Positions 1-12,100 of a DNA stretch of 64,000 nt are shown here, piece after piece. This DNA comes from Mesotaenium endlicherianum. Taxonomy: Eukaryota; Streptophyta; Zygnematophyceae; Zygnematales; Mesotaeniaceae. The stretch is from positions 621,880 to 685,879 of the forward strand of contig WELA01001462.1 of the NCBI GenBank assembly GCA_009602735.1, written 5' to 3'. A program made the translations under genes and the position numbers. Under the pieces are notes generated by a model, which saw only the letters and a program-made list of their open reading frames with translations, was not told the DNA's origin and made no database searches. Numbering within the stretch: the first letter of the stretch is position 1; every line of letters begins with the position of its first letter.

Positions 1-180
1 TCCAGCCGTCATGAGAGCTTCTTTTTCAGCCGGGGAGAGTCTTGCTTTCACTCCTTGCTGGTTTCTTGCATCATAAGTGTCATTGGAGGGTCTTCCACTC
101 TTCCGGGCAGCCGCGGGGTCCCTTTTAATAACTCCAATTTCCATGGGTGTGGGTCCAGATTCGGATGTGGAAGGGGCTAC
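1..180 (-). pseudogene. Family B gypsy gag fragment, zinc-knuckle side (element B1)
   Basis: This stretch is nearly the same as 31926-32105, where the minus strand encodes the end of a family B gag with a retroviral-type CCHC zinc knuckle. The fragment stops where solo LTR E begins, and the same gag resumes at 17773 on the other side of the insertion. It is a fossil piece of a chromodomain Ty3/gypsy element (B1), whose remaining visible parts are at 17773-19149. The left end of the element is outside the window. Confidence 0.8.
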
Positions 181-263
181 TGAAAGGGGCAAAGTGCCCG
201 AGTGGAGGCGTAGTAACTCACGCGGAAAGGAACTAGTTACAATCATACTAGAGAGTGCAGCGA

Positions 264-983
264 TGTAATGAATCAGTATACTGGTCGATATAATATTCAT
301 TTAAATAATATAGTCAAATAAGTTCAGCCTGCTGAACTCTAGTTAACAATCAGTCTGCTGGACTTTATACTTAATATCAGTTTAATGACTTGGCCGGAAG
401 TAGCAGGCTGAGGTCACCTTAAGTCAGCTTGCTGACACATTCTTTGACAGCCAGCTGACTTCCGTACTCGGTAGCAGCGAACTGCCTTGATATGCATCTA
501 AGTGCGATATGCTAGATGAATGGCCAGATGACATCCCTATGATGGATGGCTATTCGGGATGATGGGAGATGGCGGTGGATTTGGTTAACCGAGGTCCTAC
601 CAACGTGGTTAACTCCCGGGTAGGCGGTGCCATCGCACTGACCGTTGAACAGTAAACTCATTCCATGTACATATGCTAGGCATTGCTCTCGAGTTCGGCA
701 TTCGGAAACGAGGCCAACTCTCTTGTACAGCTTACTGAGAGAGATCTGAATCCAAGGCGAGAAGCCATTGATACGCACTGTCTTCTAACCTTGCTTATGT
801 ATGAGTTTACTGATTTGCATCATTGATGCTAGTTTACTCGCATTTGACTTACGAGTATTATTCCCTGCTAGTGTATTGTCCTTTGCCGTTTAACTAGTTA
901 ACGGAAATACCATAAAGATTACTTGCTGATATAAAGATCTTTATTAATTGTTAATCGCCTATTTGGTAAGTCGATTCATTTCA
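264..983 (+). repeat. Family A LTR 1 (5' LTR of the array)
   Basis: 720 bp starting TGTAATGAATC and ending CATTTCA, preceded by target duplication AGCGA (259-263). It is the most diverged of the three LTRs. Confidence 0.92.
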
Positions 984-984
984 G

Positions 985-996
985 TGGTATCGGAGC
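985..996 (+). promoter_or_regulatory. Primer binding site, family A unit 1
   Basis: TGGTATCGGAGC starts two bases after the LTR and closely matches the initiator-Met tRNA complement (TGGTATCAGAGC) used by many plant and algal LTR elements. The unit 2 counterpart is at 9080-9091. Confidence 0.85.
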
Positions 997-1017
997 AGTT
1001 ATCACAGTCTTCTTTGT

Positions 1018-2496
1018 ATGGTAAGGACAAGGTCTCAAACTAGCAACTCCCGAGACATGGAGAACCAGGAGAACGAGAATGTCGAAAACCAGGCGGAAAG
1101 CCATGTAGCGGGAAATCGTACCAATTCGGAAGCAGTAGCAAATACTGCAGCTAGGGAGGCTGCAGAGAAGGCAGCTGCTATTGCCTCAGTCGCAGCTCAG
1201 CAAGCTGAGGAGGAGAGAGCCAGGCTAGAAGCTGAACAAGTAGCAAAGGCCGCTGAAGATATACAAAGGAGGGAAGGACAGCCAGCTGACGAGCGCACTG
1301 TTGAAGAACTTATGGCATCAAGGGCCAATGTTCTGAACCCACCTCCTGCCGTACAACTCAATGTACCCCTAGGTCAAATACGTGACCGGCTGAATGCGGC
1401 AGGAATTGCTGCTGCAGGAGCAAGAGGGATTGTTGAGGACACTACTCAGCGAGTAGATGCCAATGCTGCTGCTGCATTTGCTAATCTACCACCCCAAAAT
1501 GTAGACTTGGGAGCATTGTTCGTTCAGATGCAGTCGCAAATGGCGACCATGTATCAGTCCCAGCAGGAGGACAAAAGAATCATAATGTCCCTACTCCGGG
1601 ACAGAGACCAACTGGGGTCTCACACCACTAGTGGTGGTGGCCGAGGGCCTAGTAAGCCCAAGCCGAAACCTCCCCAGGACTATGATCCTGAGGGAAACAG
1701 AAAATATTACCTGATCAAGTTTCTCGCGGATGTTGAGCAGTGGCTGGAGAACTACCCAGAACTGCAAGATTACGAGAAGGTCAGGCACACCGGTGCGCTA
1801 CTGAAAGGCAGTGCCGCAGACTGGTGGCTTTACTGGAAGGAAGAGCGTAAGGCTCGGCAACTCGGTGACCCTACGTGGGTAGAGTTTGTCGAGAAGTTGC
1901 ATGAGAAGTTTGATGTCATCAACCAGCAGGAGAAAGCTATCTATGCGATGATCTCCCTGACACTGAAGCAGACCACTTCAGTTGCTGAGTTTGCTCAAAA
2001 GTTCCAAGAGAACATGATGAAGCAGCCTGATTTGCCAGAACGGTATAGGATAGCATACTTCAGGTATGGCTTGAAATCCGAGGTCTCTGGTCATTTTGCT
2101 GAGAAAAAGTATGAGAAACTGGCTGACTTGATCCAGGATGCTGACGCCTGGGATCAGCAGCAGTTCAATCACAAGCGCCAGAGTAACGCTTTGGTGTCTA
2201 AGATTGTCAAAAAGCCCCACGGTTCCTACAATGCAGTTGAAGGAGACCAGGCTGAGGATAATCAGGGTGATGAATATGAGTATGAGTACAATGCTATTCA
2301 GTCTAGAGGTAGAGGTGGTCCCTCTCGAGGTGGCTATGGAAGGGGTGGTGGTAGGACTAAGCCGAGACCAGCCTCAGCAAAATCTACTTGCTACCATTGT
2401 CAGCAGAAAGGCCACTACAGAGAACAGTGTCCGGTCAAGCACCTGCCTAAGGTCGAGAGAAAAGACCAGCCTTTAAAAGACAGCAACAGTCAGTAA
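1018..2496 (+). CDS. Family A gag polyprotein, unit 1
   Basis: 492 codons. The first 190 residues are Ala/Glu-rich and probably helical. Residues of roughly 225-390 form a retrotransposon gag capsid-like domain ([11 protein letters not shown] and [12 protein letters not shown] are typical). An RG-rich linker follows, then a CCHC zinc knuckle ([14 protein letters not shown]) near residue 460 for nucleic-acid binding. By family knowledge it would assemble cytoplasmic virus-like particles. The ATG is the first in the frame, 35 bases downstream of the LTR. Pol follows at 2565 in another frame; how pol is expressed relative to gag is not evident. The unit 2 counterpart starts at 9113. Confidence 0.9.
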   Translation: MVRTRSQTSNSRDMENQENENVENQAESHVAGNRTNSEAVANTAAREAAEKAAAIASVAAQQAEEERARLEAEQVAKAAEDIQRREGQPADERTVEELMASRANVLNPPPAVQLNVPLGQIRDRLNAAGIAAAGARGIVEDTTQRVDANAAAAFANLPPQNVDLGALFVQMQSQMATMYQSQQEDKRIIMSLLRDRDQLGSHTTSGGGRGPSKPKPKPPQDYDPEGNRKYYLIKFLADVEQWLENYPELQDYEKVRHTGALLKGSAADWWLYWKEERKARQLGDPTWVEFVEKLHEKFDVINQQEKAIYAMISLTLKQTTSVAEFAQKFQENMMKQPDLPERYRIAYFRYGLKSEVSGHFAEKKYEKLADLIQDADAWDQQQFNHKRQSNALVSKIVKKPHGSYNAVEGDQAEDNQGDEYEYEYNAIQSRGRGGPSRGGYGRGGGRTKPRPASAKSTCYHCQQKGHYREQCPVKHLPKVERKDQPLKDSNSQ

Positions 2497-2564
2497 TCCA
2501 GTCTACTGACTGTGAGGATGCTAGAGATAGTGAGTCGTCACTAGCTGCCCTCGTAGCAGGTATT

Positions 2565-5500
2565 ATGGGTCCTGCTGAACTGGATTCACTATGCATGCCT
2601 GACAACCAGATAAAGGAGACCATCAGCAATATAGACGTCCAGAGAGTGCACACTCTGGATGCTCTTGTTCCACCTGATGTCCAACATTTCTTTGCTACGT
2701 CAGGAGAACAATGCGAAAGTCAGGAAAAGACAGTCCCCCCTATCCTACTGCATTGCATGATTGCAGGTAGGAAGGTGAGGGCATTTGTTGACGGAGGGGC
2801 GTCACATACTTTTATCCACAAGGACTTAGTTAAGCGGCTAAGGCTGCCTACTGTCACCCAAGGGAATAGAAAAATATTCCTTGGAGATGCCTCAAGTATC
2901 CCGGGAGGAGTTATAACCAAGCCTATTGAGGTCCAGTTAGGTTCTGGCATTGCAGTTCTAACTGAAACGCTTACATTTGAGGTACTCAACACTGGCTTTT
3001 ATGATCTCGTGCTAGGCAGGTCCTGGCTTAATAGACATCAAGCTGAAGTGTGTTGGAGCAGAGGTACAGTTAAAGTGAGAGGAGCCAGTGATGGGCAGAC
3101 TGACTTGGCACCCACCAGTGCTCTTCCTCTTGTCCTGTGTGGATGGCAAATGAAGGAAAAGAAGAGGCTTCCAGAAGGATGCAAGTTGCTGAATGCAATG
3201 GAGTTCGTCAAAAGCTGGAACCAGAAGGAAGACAGAATGTTCTGTCTGCTGCTAAGAGAGGTACCTCCTCAACCTGAAGAAGTGGTTGAGAAAAAGGTAC
3301 ACCCTCCGGAACACCCTACTGCTGCAAACATTGTTGCTCAGTACACGGATGTGTTTAATATGCCTCCAGGACTACCCCCTAAGCGGGAAGTAGATCATAG
3401 GATTGATTTATTACCTGGTAGCCAGCCACCCTGGCAACGCACGTATGGCTTGTCTTATTTGGAGAGTGAGGAGTTGAAAACACAGATTGCAGAGCTGGAG
3501 GAAAATGGTTACATTTCTCCCAGTAAATCACCGTACGGCGCACCTATCCTATTTGTTAAGAAAAAGGATGGCAGTATGCGGATGTGTGTGGATTACAGAG
3601 CCCTGAACAGAATTACAGTAAAGAACAAGTATGCTTTACCCAGAATCGAGGACTTGCTTGATACCCTGTCTGGCGCTAAGGTGTTCAGTAAGATAGATCT
3701 CAAGAGTGGTTATCATCAAATCAGAATTGCTGAGGGGGATGAACACAAGACTGCTTTCCGCACACGTTATGGACACTATGAGTTCAACGTGATGCCATTT
3801 GGACTGACTAATGCTCCTGCTACCTTTATGGGTGCTATGAATGACATTTTCAGACCTTATTTGGATAAGTTTGTGCAAGTTTTCCTGGATGATATTTTAA
3901 TTTTCTCTAAAGATGAAGCTCAGCACACTGAACACTTAAAGAAAGTGCTGGACACTCTGCGGAAAAATCACTTGTATGCTAAAATGAGCAAGTGTGATTT
4001 CTTTAAGGAAAGTATTGAATTCTTAGGCCACGTTGTCAGTAAAGAGGGCATCAGTGTGGATCCTAAGAAAGTCCAGACCATAAGGGACTGGCCAGTACCA
4101 CAGTCTGTCTCTGAAGTTAGATCCTTCCTCGGGTTGGCTAACTACTATAGGAGATTTATTGAGAATTATTCCACAAAGGCCAGTAAACTGACTGACCTTA
4201 CTAAGAAAGACATCGGGTATGTGTGGGGGGAAGAGCAGCAGGCTGCCTTCCAGACCCTTAAAGATGCCCTTTGTTCTGCCCCAGTGCTAGCCGTGTATGA
4301 CCCCAGCAAACCGGTGCAGGTGGTTACTGATGCCTCTGATTTTGCCATGGGTGCTATTTTGTTGCAGCCTGCTGACAAAACCACAAAGGATGGTAAGGTA
4401 CGGCAGGAGTGGCATCCTGTGTTGTATGAGTCTATGAAATTTAATCCAGCGGAGATTAATTACTCAGTGCATGATAAAGAGCTGCTAGCTATCATTCATG
4501 TACTCAAACAGTGGAGAGCATACTTACATGGTAAAGCTTTTAAGGTGATTACAGATCATCTAGCTCTGACCCACTTTCAGAAGAAGTCCAAGCTGTCGAG
4601 GAGGGAGAACCGCTGGAGCCAGATGCTGGAGCAGTTCCAAGTCCAGATCGACTACAAACCAGGGAAGTTGAATCCTGCTGATGCACTCTCTAGAAGACCT
4701 GACTTGCAAGAAAGGAACTTTAGTCAGCATGCTGTAGATAAAGTCCTGTGTGCACTCACTTCACTAAAGGTGAAAAAGTCCTTCCTTGAACAACTTAGGA
4801 AAGCCTACCTTTCTGACCCAACATTTGAGCCCAGCCCCACTACTGGTATGTGTCGTGCTACCGCACTCGGGTATAAGCTCAAGGGAGGGGTCTGGGTGAC
4901 TGAAACCACTTCAGGCAGGCTGAAGCTGGTCATTCCTAATAATTTGGAAATAAGGTCTCTCTTACTGAGTCAAGCTCATGACAGTCTCCTGGGTGGACAT
5001 TTGGGGCAGGCCAAAACTGTTGGCAAACTGGCAAAACATTATCATTGGGAGGGGTTACCCCGGGAGGTCTTGAAATATGTCAAGTCCTGTGACCAGTGTC
5101 AGAGAAATAAGTCTCGGCACACACCACCCGGAGGTCTCTTGCAACCGCTACCCATCCCAGCGGGACGCTGGGAAACTATATCCATGGACTGGGTGGTCTC
5201 ACTACCAAGAACTGCCAACGGGCATGATTCAATACTGGTAGTCGTGGATAAACTGACAAAAATGGTCATTTTTATCCCCACAACTGTCAAAGTGACTGCA
5301 CTCGAAACAGCGAGACAGTTTTACAACCATGTAGTATGCCAACATGGGCTCCCTTCTAATATCATCTCAGACAGAGACTCAAAATTCACCTCTAAGTTCT
5401 GGAGAGCTTTAATGGGGTTAATGGGAGTCAAACAGCTGCTCAGCACAGCAAACCACCCTCAGACTGATGGGCAGACTGAAAGAACTAACCGAGTTCTGCA

Positions 5501-6281
5501 GGAGGTGCTGAGAGCATATATTAACCAAAAACAAGATAATTGGGATGACCTGTTGCCTCAAATTCAGTTTGCGGTCAACAGTGCGGTGCACGCGTCAACG
5601 GGCAAAACTCCTTTTGAACTCAGCCTGGGTAGAGTCCCTAAGTCTCCTCTAGATGTGCTAGGGGAATCTTTAACTCACCCTGAAGGGATTGACAACCCGG
5701 TCTCCCTCCAGTTAACTCAGGAGTTTGCTGACACCCTGTCAGAAGTCCAACGAAACTTGCACACGGCCCAAGAAAACCAACAAAAATACGCTAATCAACA
5801 CCGTCGGGAGCTGACATTTTCCAAGGGCGATTTAGTCAAACTGCATTCTCAGCACCTGTACCTCCCTGGTGTGGTCAAGAAAAAGCTTGGCCCTGTCTGG
5901 GTCGGTCCATATTCGGTGGTCCGTCGTGTCGGTCAGAATGCTTACAAACTGAACATGTCAGCTGACTACAAGGGTCACCCGGTCTTTAATGTCTCCTTCC
6001 TGGAACCATACATCAAAGGTGATACACTGTTCACAGGTCGGTTACCTGTCCAACCGGGACCGGTCCCCGCTGTCCGGGACGGCGATCCTGAGGAATATGA
6101 GGTCGATGAGATTTTAGACGCTCGCTCGGTCCGTCGATCGTCTAAATATGTCATGAAGTACCTCATCCGATGGAAGGGTTACGATGCCTCTGGGGACACT
6201 TGGGAATTTAAAGACCAGCTGACCAATGCCAAAGGGGCGTTGAAACGGTTCCACCTTCGGGCGGCTGGGGCACCTCCCTAA
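2565..6281 (+). CDS. Family A pol polyprotein, unit 1: PR-RT-RH-IN-chromodomain
   Basis: 1238 codons. Order: aspartic protease ([11 protein letters not shown], about residue 75); reverse transcriptase (LRKPYG-type entry, then [12 protein letters not shown] near 440); RNase H ([13 protein letters not shown] near 585); integrase with HHCC zinc finger ([11 protein letters not shown] to CDQCQRNK, about 805-850), then DDE core residues in [16 protein letters not shown] and the DGQTERTNR region; C-terminal chromodomain near 1178-1222 ([16 protein letters not shown]). This order (integrase after RNase H, chromodomain at the end) defines the chromovirus branch of Ty3/gypsy (Metaviridae). The chromodomain is thought to steer integration to modified chromatin. 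The frame is open throughout, so this unit looks whole. Confidence 0.93.
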   Translation: MGPAELDSLCMPDNQIKETISNIDVQRVHTLDALVPPDVQHFFATSGEQCESQEKTVPPILLHCMIAGRKVRAFVDGGASHTFIHKDLVKRLRLPTVTQGNRKIFLGDASSIPGGVITKPIEVQLGSGIAVLTETLTFEVLNTGFYDLVLGRSWLNRHQAEVCWSRGTVKVRGASDGQTDLAPTSALPLVLCGWQMKEKKRLPEGCKLLNAMEFVKSWNQKEDRMFCLLLREVPPQPEEVVEKKVHPPEHPTAANIVAQYTDVFNMPPGLPPKREVDHRIDLLPGSQPPWQRTYGLSYLESEELKTQIAELEENGYISPSKSPYGAPILFVKKKDGSMRMCVDYRALNRITVKNKYALPRIEDLLDTLSGAKVFSKIDLKSGYHQIRIAEGDEHKTAFRTRYGHYEFNVMPFGLTNAPATFMGAMNDIFRPYLDKFVQVFLDDILIFSKDEAQHTEHLKKVLDTLRKNHLYAKMSKCDFFKESIEFLGHVVSKEGISVDPKKVQTIRDWPVPQSVSEVRSFLGLANYYRRFIENYSTKASKLTDLTKKDIGYVWGEEQQAAFQTLKDALCSAPVLAVYDPSKPVQVVTDASDFAMGAILLQPADKTTKDGKVRQEWHPVLYESMKFNPAEINYSVHDKELLAIIHVLKQWRAYLHGKAFKVITDHLALTHFQKKSKLSRRENRWSQMLEQFQVQIDYKPGKLNPADALSRRPDLQERNFSQHAVDKVLCALTSLKVKKSFLEQLRKAYLSDPTFEPSPTTGMCRATALGYKLKGGVWVTETTSGRLKLVIPNNLEIRSLLLSQAHDSLLGGHLGQAKTVGKLAKHYHWEGLPREVLKYVKSCDQCQRNKSRHTPPGGLLQPLPIPAGRWETISMDWVVSLPRTANGHDSILVVVDKLTKMVIFIPTTVKVTALETARQFYNHVVCQHGLPSNIISDRDSKFTSKFWRALMGLMGVKQLLSTANHPQTDGQTERTNRVLQEVLRAYINQKQDNWDDLLPQIQFAVNSAVHASTGKTPFELSLGRVPKSPLDVLGESLTHPEGIDNPVSLQLTQEFADTLSEVQRNLHTAQENQQKYANQHRRELTFSKGDLVKLHSQHLYLPGVVKKKLGPVWVGPYSVVRRVGQNAYKLNMSADYKGHPVFNVSFLEPYIKGDTLFTGRLPVQPGPVPAVRDGDPEEYEVDEILDARSVRRSSKYVMKYLIRWKGYDASGDTWEFKDQLTNAKGALKRFHLRAAGAPP

Positions 6282-6331
6282 CAGTCATTTCAGTTGACAC
6301 GGGAAGGTGACAGGAGGTCCTGTCTCCATAT

Positions 6332-6402
6332 AAGTTGGAGGGGGATGTGACAGTTAGTGACAGTTGTGACAGGCAGCCCACCTTTAAAATTAAGTTGGAG
6401 GG
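6332..6402 (+). other. Two internal polypurine-tract-like motifs between pol and the extra ORF
   Basis: AAGTTGGAGGG occurs at 6332-6342 and 6392-6402, and again at 8346-8356 directly before LTR2, where it is the expected plus-strand primer. The first internal copy is followed by GATGTGACAG, which resembles an LTR start. Unit 2 has the same three copies (14366-14376, 14426-14436, 16376-16386). They may be extra priming sites or a trace of an older LTR junction. Confidence 0.7.
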
Positions 6403-6596
6403 AGTGGTATTCTCTGATCACCATATTACACACTCAACCTGCGCTCACACTCACTTGCTCTCTAACTCAATTTTCCCTTATATTCACTCACACCAGGTAT
6501 TCCACACTAGGAACTCTCCCGATCGCGTTCCTCTTCATCAAGGGCACTCAGTAGCGGCAAAATATCATGACTTCACTAACTGCATTGTGTTTATGA

Positions 6597-8273
6597 TTGA
6601 GCAGGATGACTCAAAAGTCGGAACTCAAGAGGAAGAGAAGGGCGGAAGAGGCACATGCAGAATACTTGCAATTCCGTGGAGACATCGAATCATCTTCCAT
6701 CTCCGCTCGGGAATCACAACGACTCCAACAACAGCGGGAGGCACAGAAGAAGAAGGAGGAGGAGGAACAGGCCAGACTGAGGCAGGAAGAAATGGACAGA
6801 AAAGCTGCAGAGGAGGCCAAGAAAGCAGAGGAGGAGAGGCAAGCTGAGGAGAAGCGGAAGCAGCAGGCTGAAGAAGAAGAACAGAGGAGAATCAGCAGCT
6901 ACCGCTACACGGTGCTGGGCAAGGGCTTTGATCTACTGGAGGAGGCCTTCAAGTATGCCCAGAGAAGTCGCAGTGAGTCGCAGAAGGAAATCCTCCAGAA
7001 GGAAGGGGAGACATCCGAAAACTTTGACAAGTATATAGAGGTCGGCACAGGGCTCCTCCTCTACCACGATTACGCCAGGATGGTAGGATATACCATCGGA
7101 GAGGCCAAGGCAATGGCCCAGGTGAACGAAGCAGGAGCTGTCTCGATTCCTGGTATCTGGGGGGCAGATAGGGTCATCAGGATGATCCCCATGGACGCGG
7201 ACAGCTTCAAGGACTCAACACCCCACAACAGGTTCAAGGCCATGTACAATGAGGTGGAGAGGAGGAGCTGGGAATTCTTGGCCAGGGAAACCAGTCAGCT
7301 GGACTTTGCAGGGCACTGGTACCCTTGTACTCTCAAAAAGACAGACGCTGCCTTCTTCCAAAAGCCCACTGATTGGCGGTGGATGACCATCAACATGAGG
7401 GACCAGCAGAATGACAGGGCGACGGATGAGGATTTCCTGACAGACCTAAAGGGGAACATAGTATTGCCCCCTCACATTGCGGCTTGGGACCCAAGATTGG
7501 ATGGAGTCAGAGACTGCATGAGCCAAGAGATGCAGGGGGACAGAAGCAGGGCCCGAGAGTCATTCTCCAAAGGGAAGCACGCTTATGCCAAATGGGCAAG
7601 TAAGCAGGGGGAAAAGGACCTCTATGCGGTCCGGACTCAGCAGCCCCCACCAGCACCCAAAAGGGGAAGGTCAGTAGGATATTCTTTTTCTCGGGAAGAG
7701 CTGGAGCAGCGGACAGAGGAGACCCCAGAAGTCTCAGAGGAACCCGGGGACGGCGAGGAGGCGGAGTCGGAGGAAGACGAGGAGGAAGGCGAGGAGGAGG
7801 ACACTAGCCCCGCCGTGATCCTGACACCTGCCACATCCCCTGTAAGGGAGAAGACGGGGTGGGCCCCGCCGCAACTCGCTCAAGAGGAGGATATCACTTG
7901 GCTGGGGACTGCCAGAGGACAGAGCCCATCTCCAGGCAAGGAGACCCAGTCAGACAGGGCAGACAGGAGGGCTGCTCGGGAGATAGCCAGAGGCCTGCCA
8001 GCATCTCCCTCGCAGAGAGGGCATGTACCCTTGGCTCATGTCATGCAACATCCTTCTGGGATGCCGGTATACGTACCTGTCAGTTTGAGGGCTGCCCAGG
8101 AGAAGGCTGCCTCCCTTCAGTTTCAGACTGTGCAGGAGGAAACAGCCCAGTTATTGCGTTCTCCGCCGGGTCCTTACACGGAACCTCCTTCTCTGACAGG
8201 CTTCAGAAGACCCCAAGACAGGAGGAGGTCTGGCTCCCCTGAGTATAGGGCCTCAGGGACATCTCCCTCCTAA
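6597..8273 (+). CDS. Extra ORF of family A, unit 1 (unknown protein, 558 aa)
   Basis: I do not recognise this protein. It sits between pol and the 3' LTR, where env or additional ORFs lie in some LTR elements. Residues of about 10-105 are a highly charged Lys/Glu/Gln/Arg coiled-coil-like segment. Residues of about 108-350 look globular (SYRYTVLGKGFDLLEEAF, GHWYPCTLKKTDAAFF, DWRWMTINMRDQ). About 385-410 is very acidic (Glu/Asp-rich). The tail is Pro/Ser/Arg-rich. I see no signal peptide, membrane segment or fusion peptide, so it is not an obvious envelope protein; a nuclear or particle-associated role would be a guess. The ATG at 6597 is taken because the frame is open from there and matches unit 2 in length. 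Confidence 0.8.
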   Translation: MSRMTQKSELKRKRRAEEAHAEYLQFRGDIESSSISARESQRLQQQREAQKKKEEEEQARLRQEEMDRKAAEEAKKAEEERQAEEKRKQQAEEEEQRRISSYRYTVLGKGFDLLEEAFKYAQRSRSESQKEILQKEGETSENFDKYIEVGTGLLLYHDYARMVGYTIGEAKAMAQVNEAGAVSIPGIWGADRVIRMIPMDADSFKDSTPHNRFKAMYNEVERRSWEFLARETSQLDFAGHWYPCTLKKTDAAFFQKPTDWRWMTINMRDQQNDRATDEDFLTDLKGNIVLPPHIAAWDPRLDGVRDCMSQEMQGDRSRARESFSKGKHAYAKWASKQGEKDLYAVRTQQPPPAPKRGRSVGYSFSREELEQRTEETPEVSEEPGDGEEAESEEDEEEGEEEDTSPAVILTPATSPVREKTGWAPPQLAQEEDITWLGTARGQSPSPGKETQSDRADRRAAREIARGLPASPSQRGHVPLAHVMQHPSGMPVYVPVSLRAAQEKAASLQFQTVQEETAQLLRSPPGPYTEPPSLTGFRRPQDRRRSGSPEYRASGTSPS

Positions 8274-8358
8274 GGGCAGCAGGCTGGGGATAAGAGGGAC
8301 AGCACGCTGTTATTAGTGTTAGTGTTGTCGAGGCGACAACATGATAAGTTGGAGGGAT

Positions 8359-9078
8359 TGTAATGAATCAGTATACTGGTTGATATAATATTCATTTAAA
8401 TAATATAGTTAAATAAGTTCAGCCTGCTGAACTCTAGTTAACAATCAGTCTGCTGGACTTTATACTTAATATCAGTTTAATGACTTGGCCGGAAGCAGCA
8501 GGCTGAAGTCACCTTAAGACAGCTTGCTGACACATTCTTTGACAGCCAGCTGACTTCCGTACTCGGTAGCAGCGAACTGCCTCGATATGCATCAAAGTGT
8601 GTTATGCTAGATGAATGGCCAGATGACATCCCTATGATGGATGGCGATTCGGGATGATGGGAGATGGCGGTGGATTTGGTTAACCGAGGTCCTACCAACG
8701 TGGTTAACTCCCGGGTAGGCGGTGCCATCGCACTGACCGTTAAACAGTAAACTCATTCCATGTACATATGCTAGGCATTGCTCTCGGGTTCGGCATTCGG
8801 AGAAGAGGCCAACTCTCTTGTACAGCTTACTGAGAGAGATCTGAATCCAAGGCGAGAAGCCATTGATACGCACTGTCTTCTAACCTTGCGTATGTATGAG
8901 TTTACTGATTTGCATCATTGATGCTAGTTTACTCGCATTTGACTTACGAGTATTATTCCCTGCTAGTGTATTGTCCTTTGCCGTTAAACCAGTACACGGA
9001 AATACCATAAAGATTACTTGCTGATATAAAGATCTTTATTAATTGTTAATCGCCTATTTGGTAAGTCGAGTCATGTCA
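8359..9078 (+). repeat. Family A LTR 2, shared by both units
   Basis: 720 bp, preceded by polypurine tract 8346-8356 and followed by primer site 9080-9091. It has no target duplication of its own, so it serves as 3' LTR of unit 1 and 5' LTR of unit 2. Confidence 0.92.
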
Positions 9079-9112
9079 GTGGTATCGGAGCGATTATCAC
9101 AGTCTTCTTTGT

Positions 9113-12100
9113 ATGGTAAGGACAAGGTCTCAAACTAGCAACTCCCGAGACATGACGAACCAGGAGAACGAGAATGTCGAAAACCAGGCGGAAAGCCATG
9201 TAGCGGGAAATCGTACCAATTCGGAAGCAGTAGCAAATACTGCAGCTAGGGAGGCTGCAGAGAAGGCAGCTGCTATTGCCTCAGTCGCAGCTCAGCAAGC
9301 TGAGGAGGAGAGAGCCAGGCTAGAAGCTGAACAAGTAGCAAAGGCCGCTGAAGATATACAGAAAGGAGGGAAAGACAGCCAGCTGACGAGCGCACTGTCG
9401 AGGAACTCATGGCATCAAGGGCCAATGTTCTTAACCCACCCTCTGCAGTACAACTCAACGTACCCCTAGGTCAAATACGTGACCGGCTGAATGCGGCAGG
9501 AATTGCTGCTGCGGGAGCGAGAGGGACTGTTGAGGACACTACTCAGCGAGTAGATGCCAATGCTGCTGCTGCATTTGCTACACTACCACCCCAGAGTGTA
9601 AACTTGGGAGCATTGTTCGTTCAAATGCAGTCGCAAACGGCGGCCATGTATTAGTCCCAGCAGGAGGACAAGAGAATCATAATGTCCCTACTGCGGGACA
9701 GAGACCAACTGGGGTCTTACACCACTAGTGGTGGTGGCCGAGGGCCTAGTAAGCCCAAGCCGAAACCTCCCCAGGAATATGAACATGAGGGGAACAGAAA
9801 ATATTACCTGATCAAGTTTCTCGCGGATGTTGAGCAGTGGCTGGAGAATTACCCAGAACTGCAAGATTACGAGAAGGTCAGGCACACCGGTGCGCTACTG
9901 AAAGGCAGTGCCGCAGACTGGTGGCTTTACTGGAAGGGAGAGCGTAAGGCTCGGCAACTTGGTGACCCTACGTGGGTAGAGTTTGTCGAGAAGTTGCATG
10001 AGAAGTTTGATGTCATCAACCAGCAGGAGAAAGCTATCTATGCGATGATCTCCCTGACACTGAAGCAGACCACTTCAGTTGCTGAGTTTGCTCAAAAGTT
10101 CCAAGAGAACATGATGAAGCAGCCGGATTTGCCAGAACGGTATAGGATAGCATACTTCAGGTATGGCTTGAAATCCGAGGTCTCTGGTCATTTTGCTGAG
10201 AAAAAGTATGAGAAACTGGCTGACTTGATCCAGGATGCTGACGCCTGGGATCAGCAGCAGTTCAATCACAAGCGCCAGAGTAACGCTTTGGTGTCTAAGA
10301 TTTTCAAAAAGTCCCACGGTTCCTACAATGCAATTGAAGGAGACCAGGCTGAAGATAATTAGGGTGATGAATATGGGTATGAGTACAATGCTATTCAGTC
10401 TAGAGGTAGAGGTGATTCCTCTCGAGGTGGCTATGGAAGGGGTGGTGGTAGGACTAAGCCGAGACCAGCCTCAGCAAAATCCAAGGTCCAGAGAAAAGAC
10501 CAGCCTTTAAAAGACTGCAACAGTCAGTAATCCAGTCTACTGACTGTGAGGATGCTAGAGATAGTGAGTCGTCACTAGCTGCCCTCGTAGCAGGTATTAT
10601 GGGTCCTGCTGAACTGGATTCACTATGCATGCCTGACAACCAAATAAAGGAGACCATCAGCAATATGGACGTCCAGAGAGTGCACACTCTGGATGCTCTT
10701 GTTCCACCTGATGTCCAACATTTCTTTGCTACGTCAGGAGAACAATGCGAAAGTCAGGAAAAGACAGTCCCCCCTATCCTACTGCATTGCATGATTGCAG
10801 GTAGGAAGGTGAGGGCATTTGTTGACGGAGGGGCGTCACATACTTTTATCCACAAGGACTTAGTTAAGCGGCTAAGGCTGCCTACTGTCACCCAAGGGAA
10901 TAGAAAAATATTCCTTGGAGATGCCTCAAGTATCCCGGGAGGAGTTATAACCAAGCCTATTGAGGTCCAGTTAGGTTCTGGCATTGCAGTTCTAACTGAA
11001 ACGCTTACATTTGAGGTACTCAACACTGGCTTTTATGATCTCGTGCTAGGCAGGTCCTGGCTTAATAGACATCAAGCTGAAGTGTGTTGGAGCAGAGGTA
11101 CAGTTAAAGTGAGAGGAGCCAGTGATGGGCAGACTGACTTGGCACCCACCAGTGCTCTTCCTCTTGTCCTGTGTGGATGGCAAATGAAGGAAAAGAAGAG
11201 GCTTCCAGAAGGATGCAAGTTGCTGAATGCAATGGAGTTCGTCAAAAGCTGGAACCAGAAGGAAGACAGAATGTTCTGTCTGCTGCTAAGAGAGGTACCT
11301 CCTCAACCTGAAGAAGTGGTTGAGAAAAAGGTAAGCCCTCCGGAGCACCCTACTGCTGCAAAAATTGTTGCTCAGTACACTGATGTATTTAATATGCCTC
11401 CAGGACTACCCCCTAAGAGGGAAGTAGATCATAGGATTGATCTATTACCTGGGAGTCAGCCACCTTGGCAACGCACGTATGGCTTGTCTTATGTGGAGAG
11501 CGAGGAGTTGAAAACCCAGATTGCAGAGCTTGAGGAAAATGGTTATATTTCTCCCAGTAAATCACCTTACGGCGCACCCATCCTATTTGTTAAGAAAAAG
11601 TATGGCAGTATGCGAATGTGTGTGGATTACAAAGTCCTAAACATAATTACAGTAAAGAACAAGTATGCTTTACCCAGGATCGAGGACTTGCTTGATACTC
11701 TGTCTGGTGCTAAGGTGTTCAGTAAGATAGATCTCAAGAGTGGTTATCATCAAATCAGAATTGCTGAGGGGGATGAACACAAGACTGCATTACGTACACG
11801 TTATGGACACTATGAGTTCAACGTGATGCCATTTGGACTGACTAATGCTCCTGCTACCTTCATGGGTGCTATGAATCACATTTTCAGACCTTATTTGGAT
11901 AAGTTTGTGCAAGTTTTCCTGGATGATATTATAATTTTCTCTAAAGATGAAGCTCAGCACGCTGAACACTTAAAGACAGTCCTGGACACTCTAAGAACGA
12001 ATCACTTATATGCTAAAATGAGCAAGTGTGATTATTTTAAGGAAAGTATTGAATTCTTCGGCCACGTTGTCAGTAAAGAGGGCATCAGTGTGGATCCTAA

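Noticed and set aside
7637-8242. Alternative frames overlapping the extra ORF of family A
   Set aside because: They are shadows of the acidic and Pro-rich tail in other frames and show low-complexity composition.
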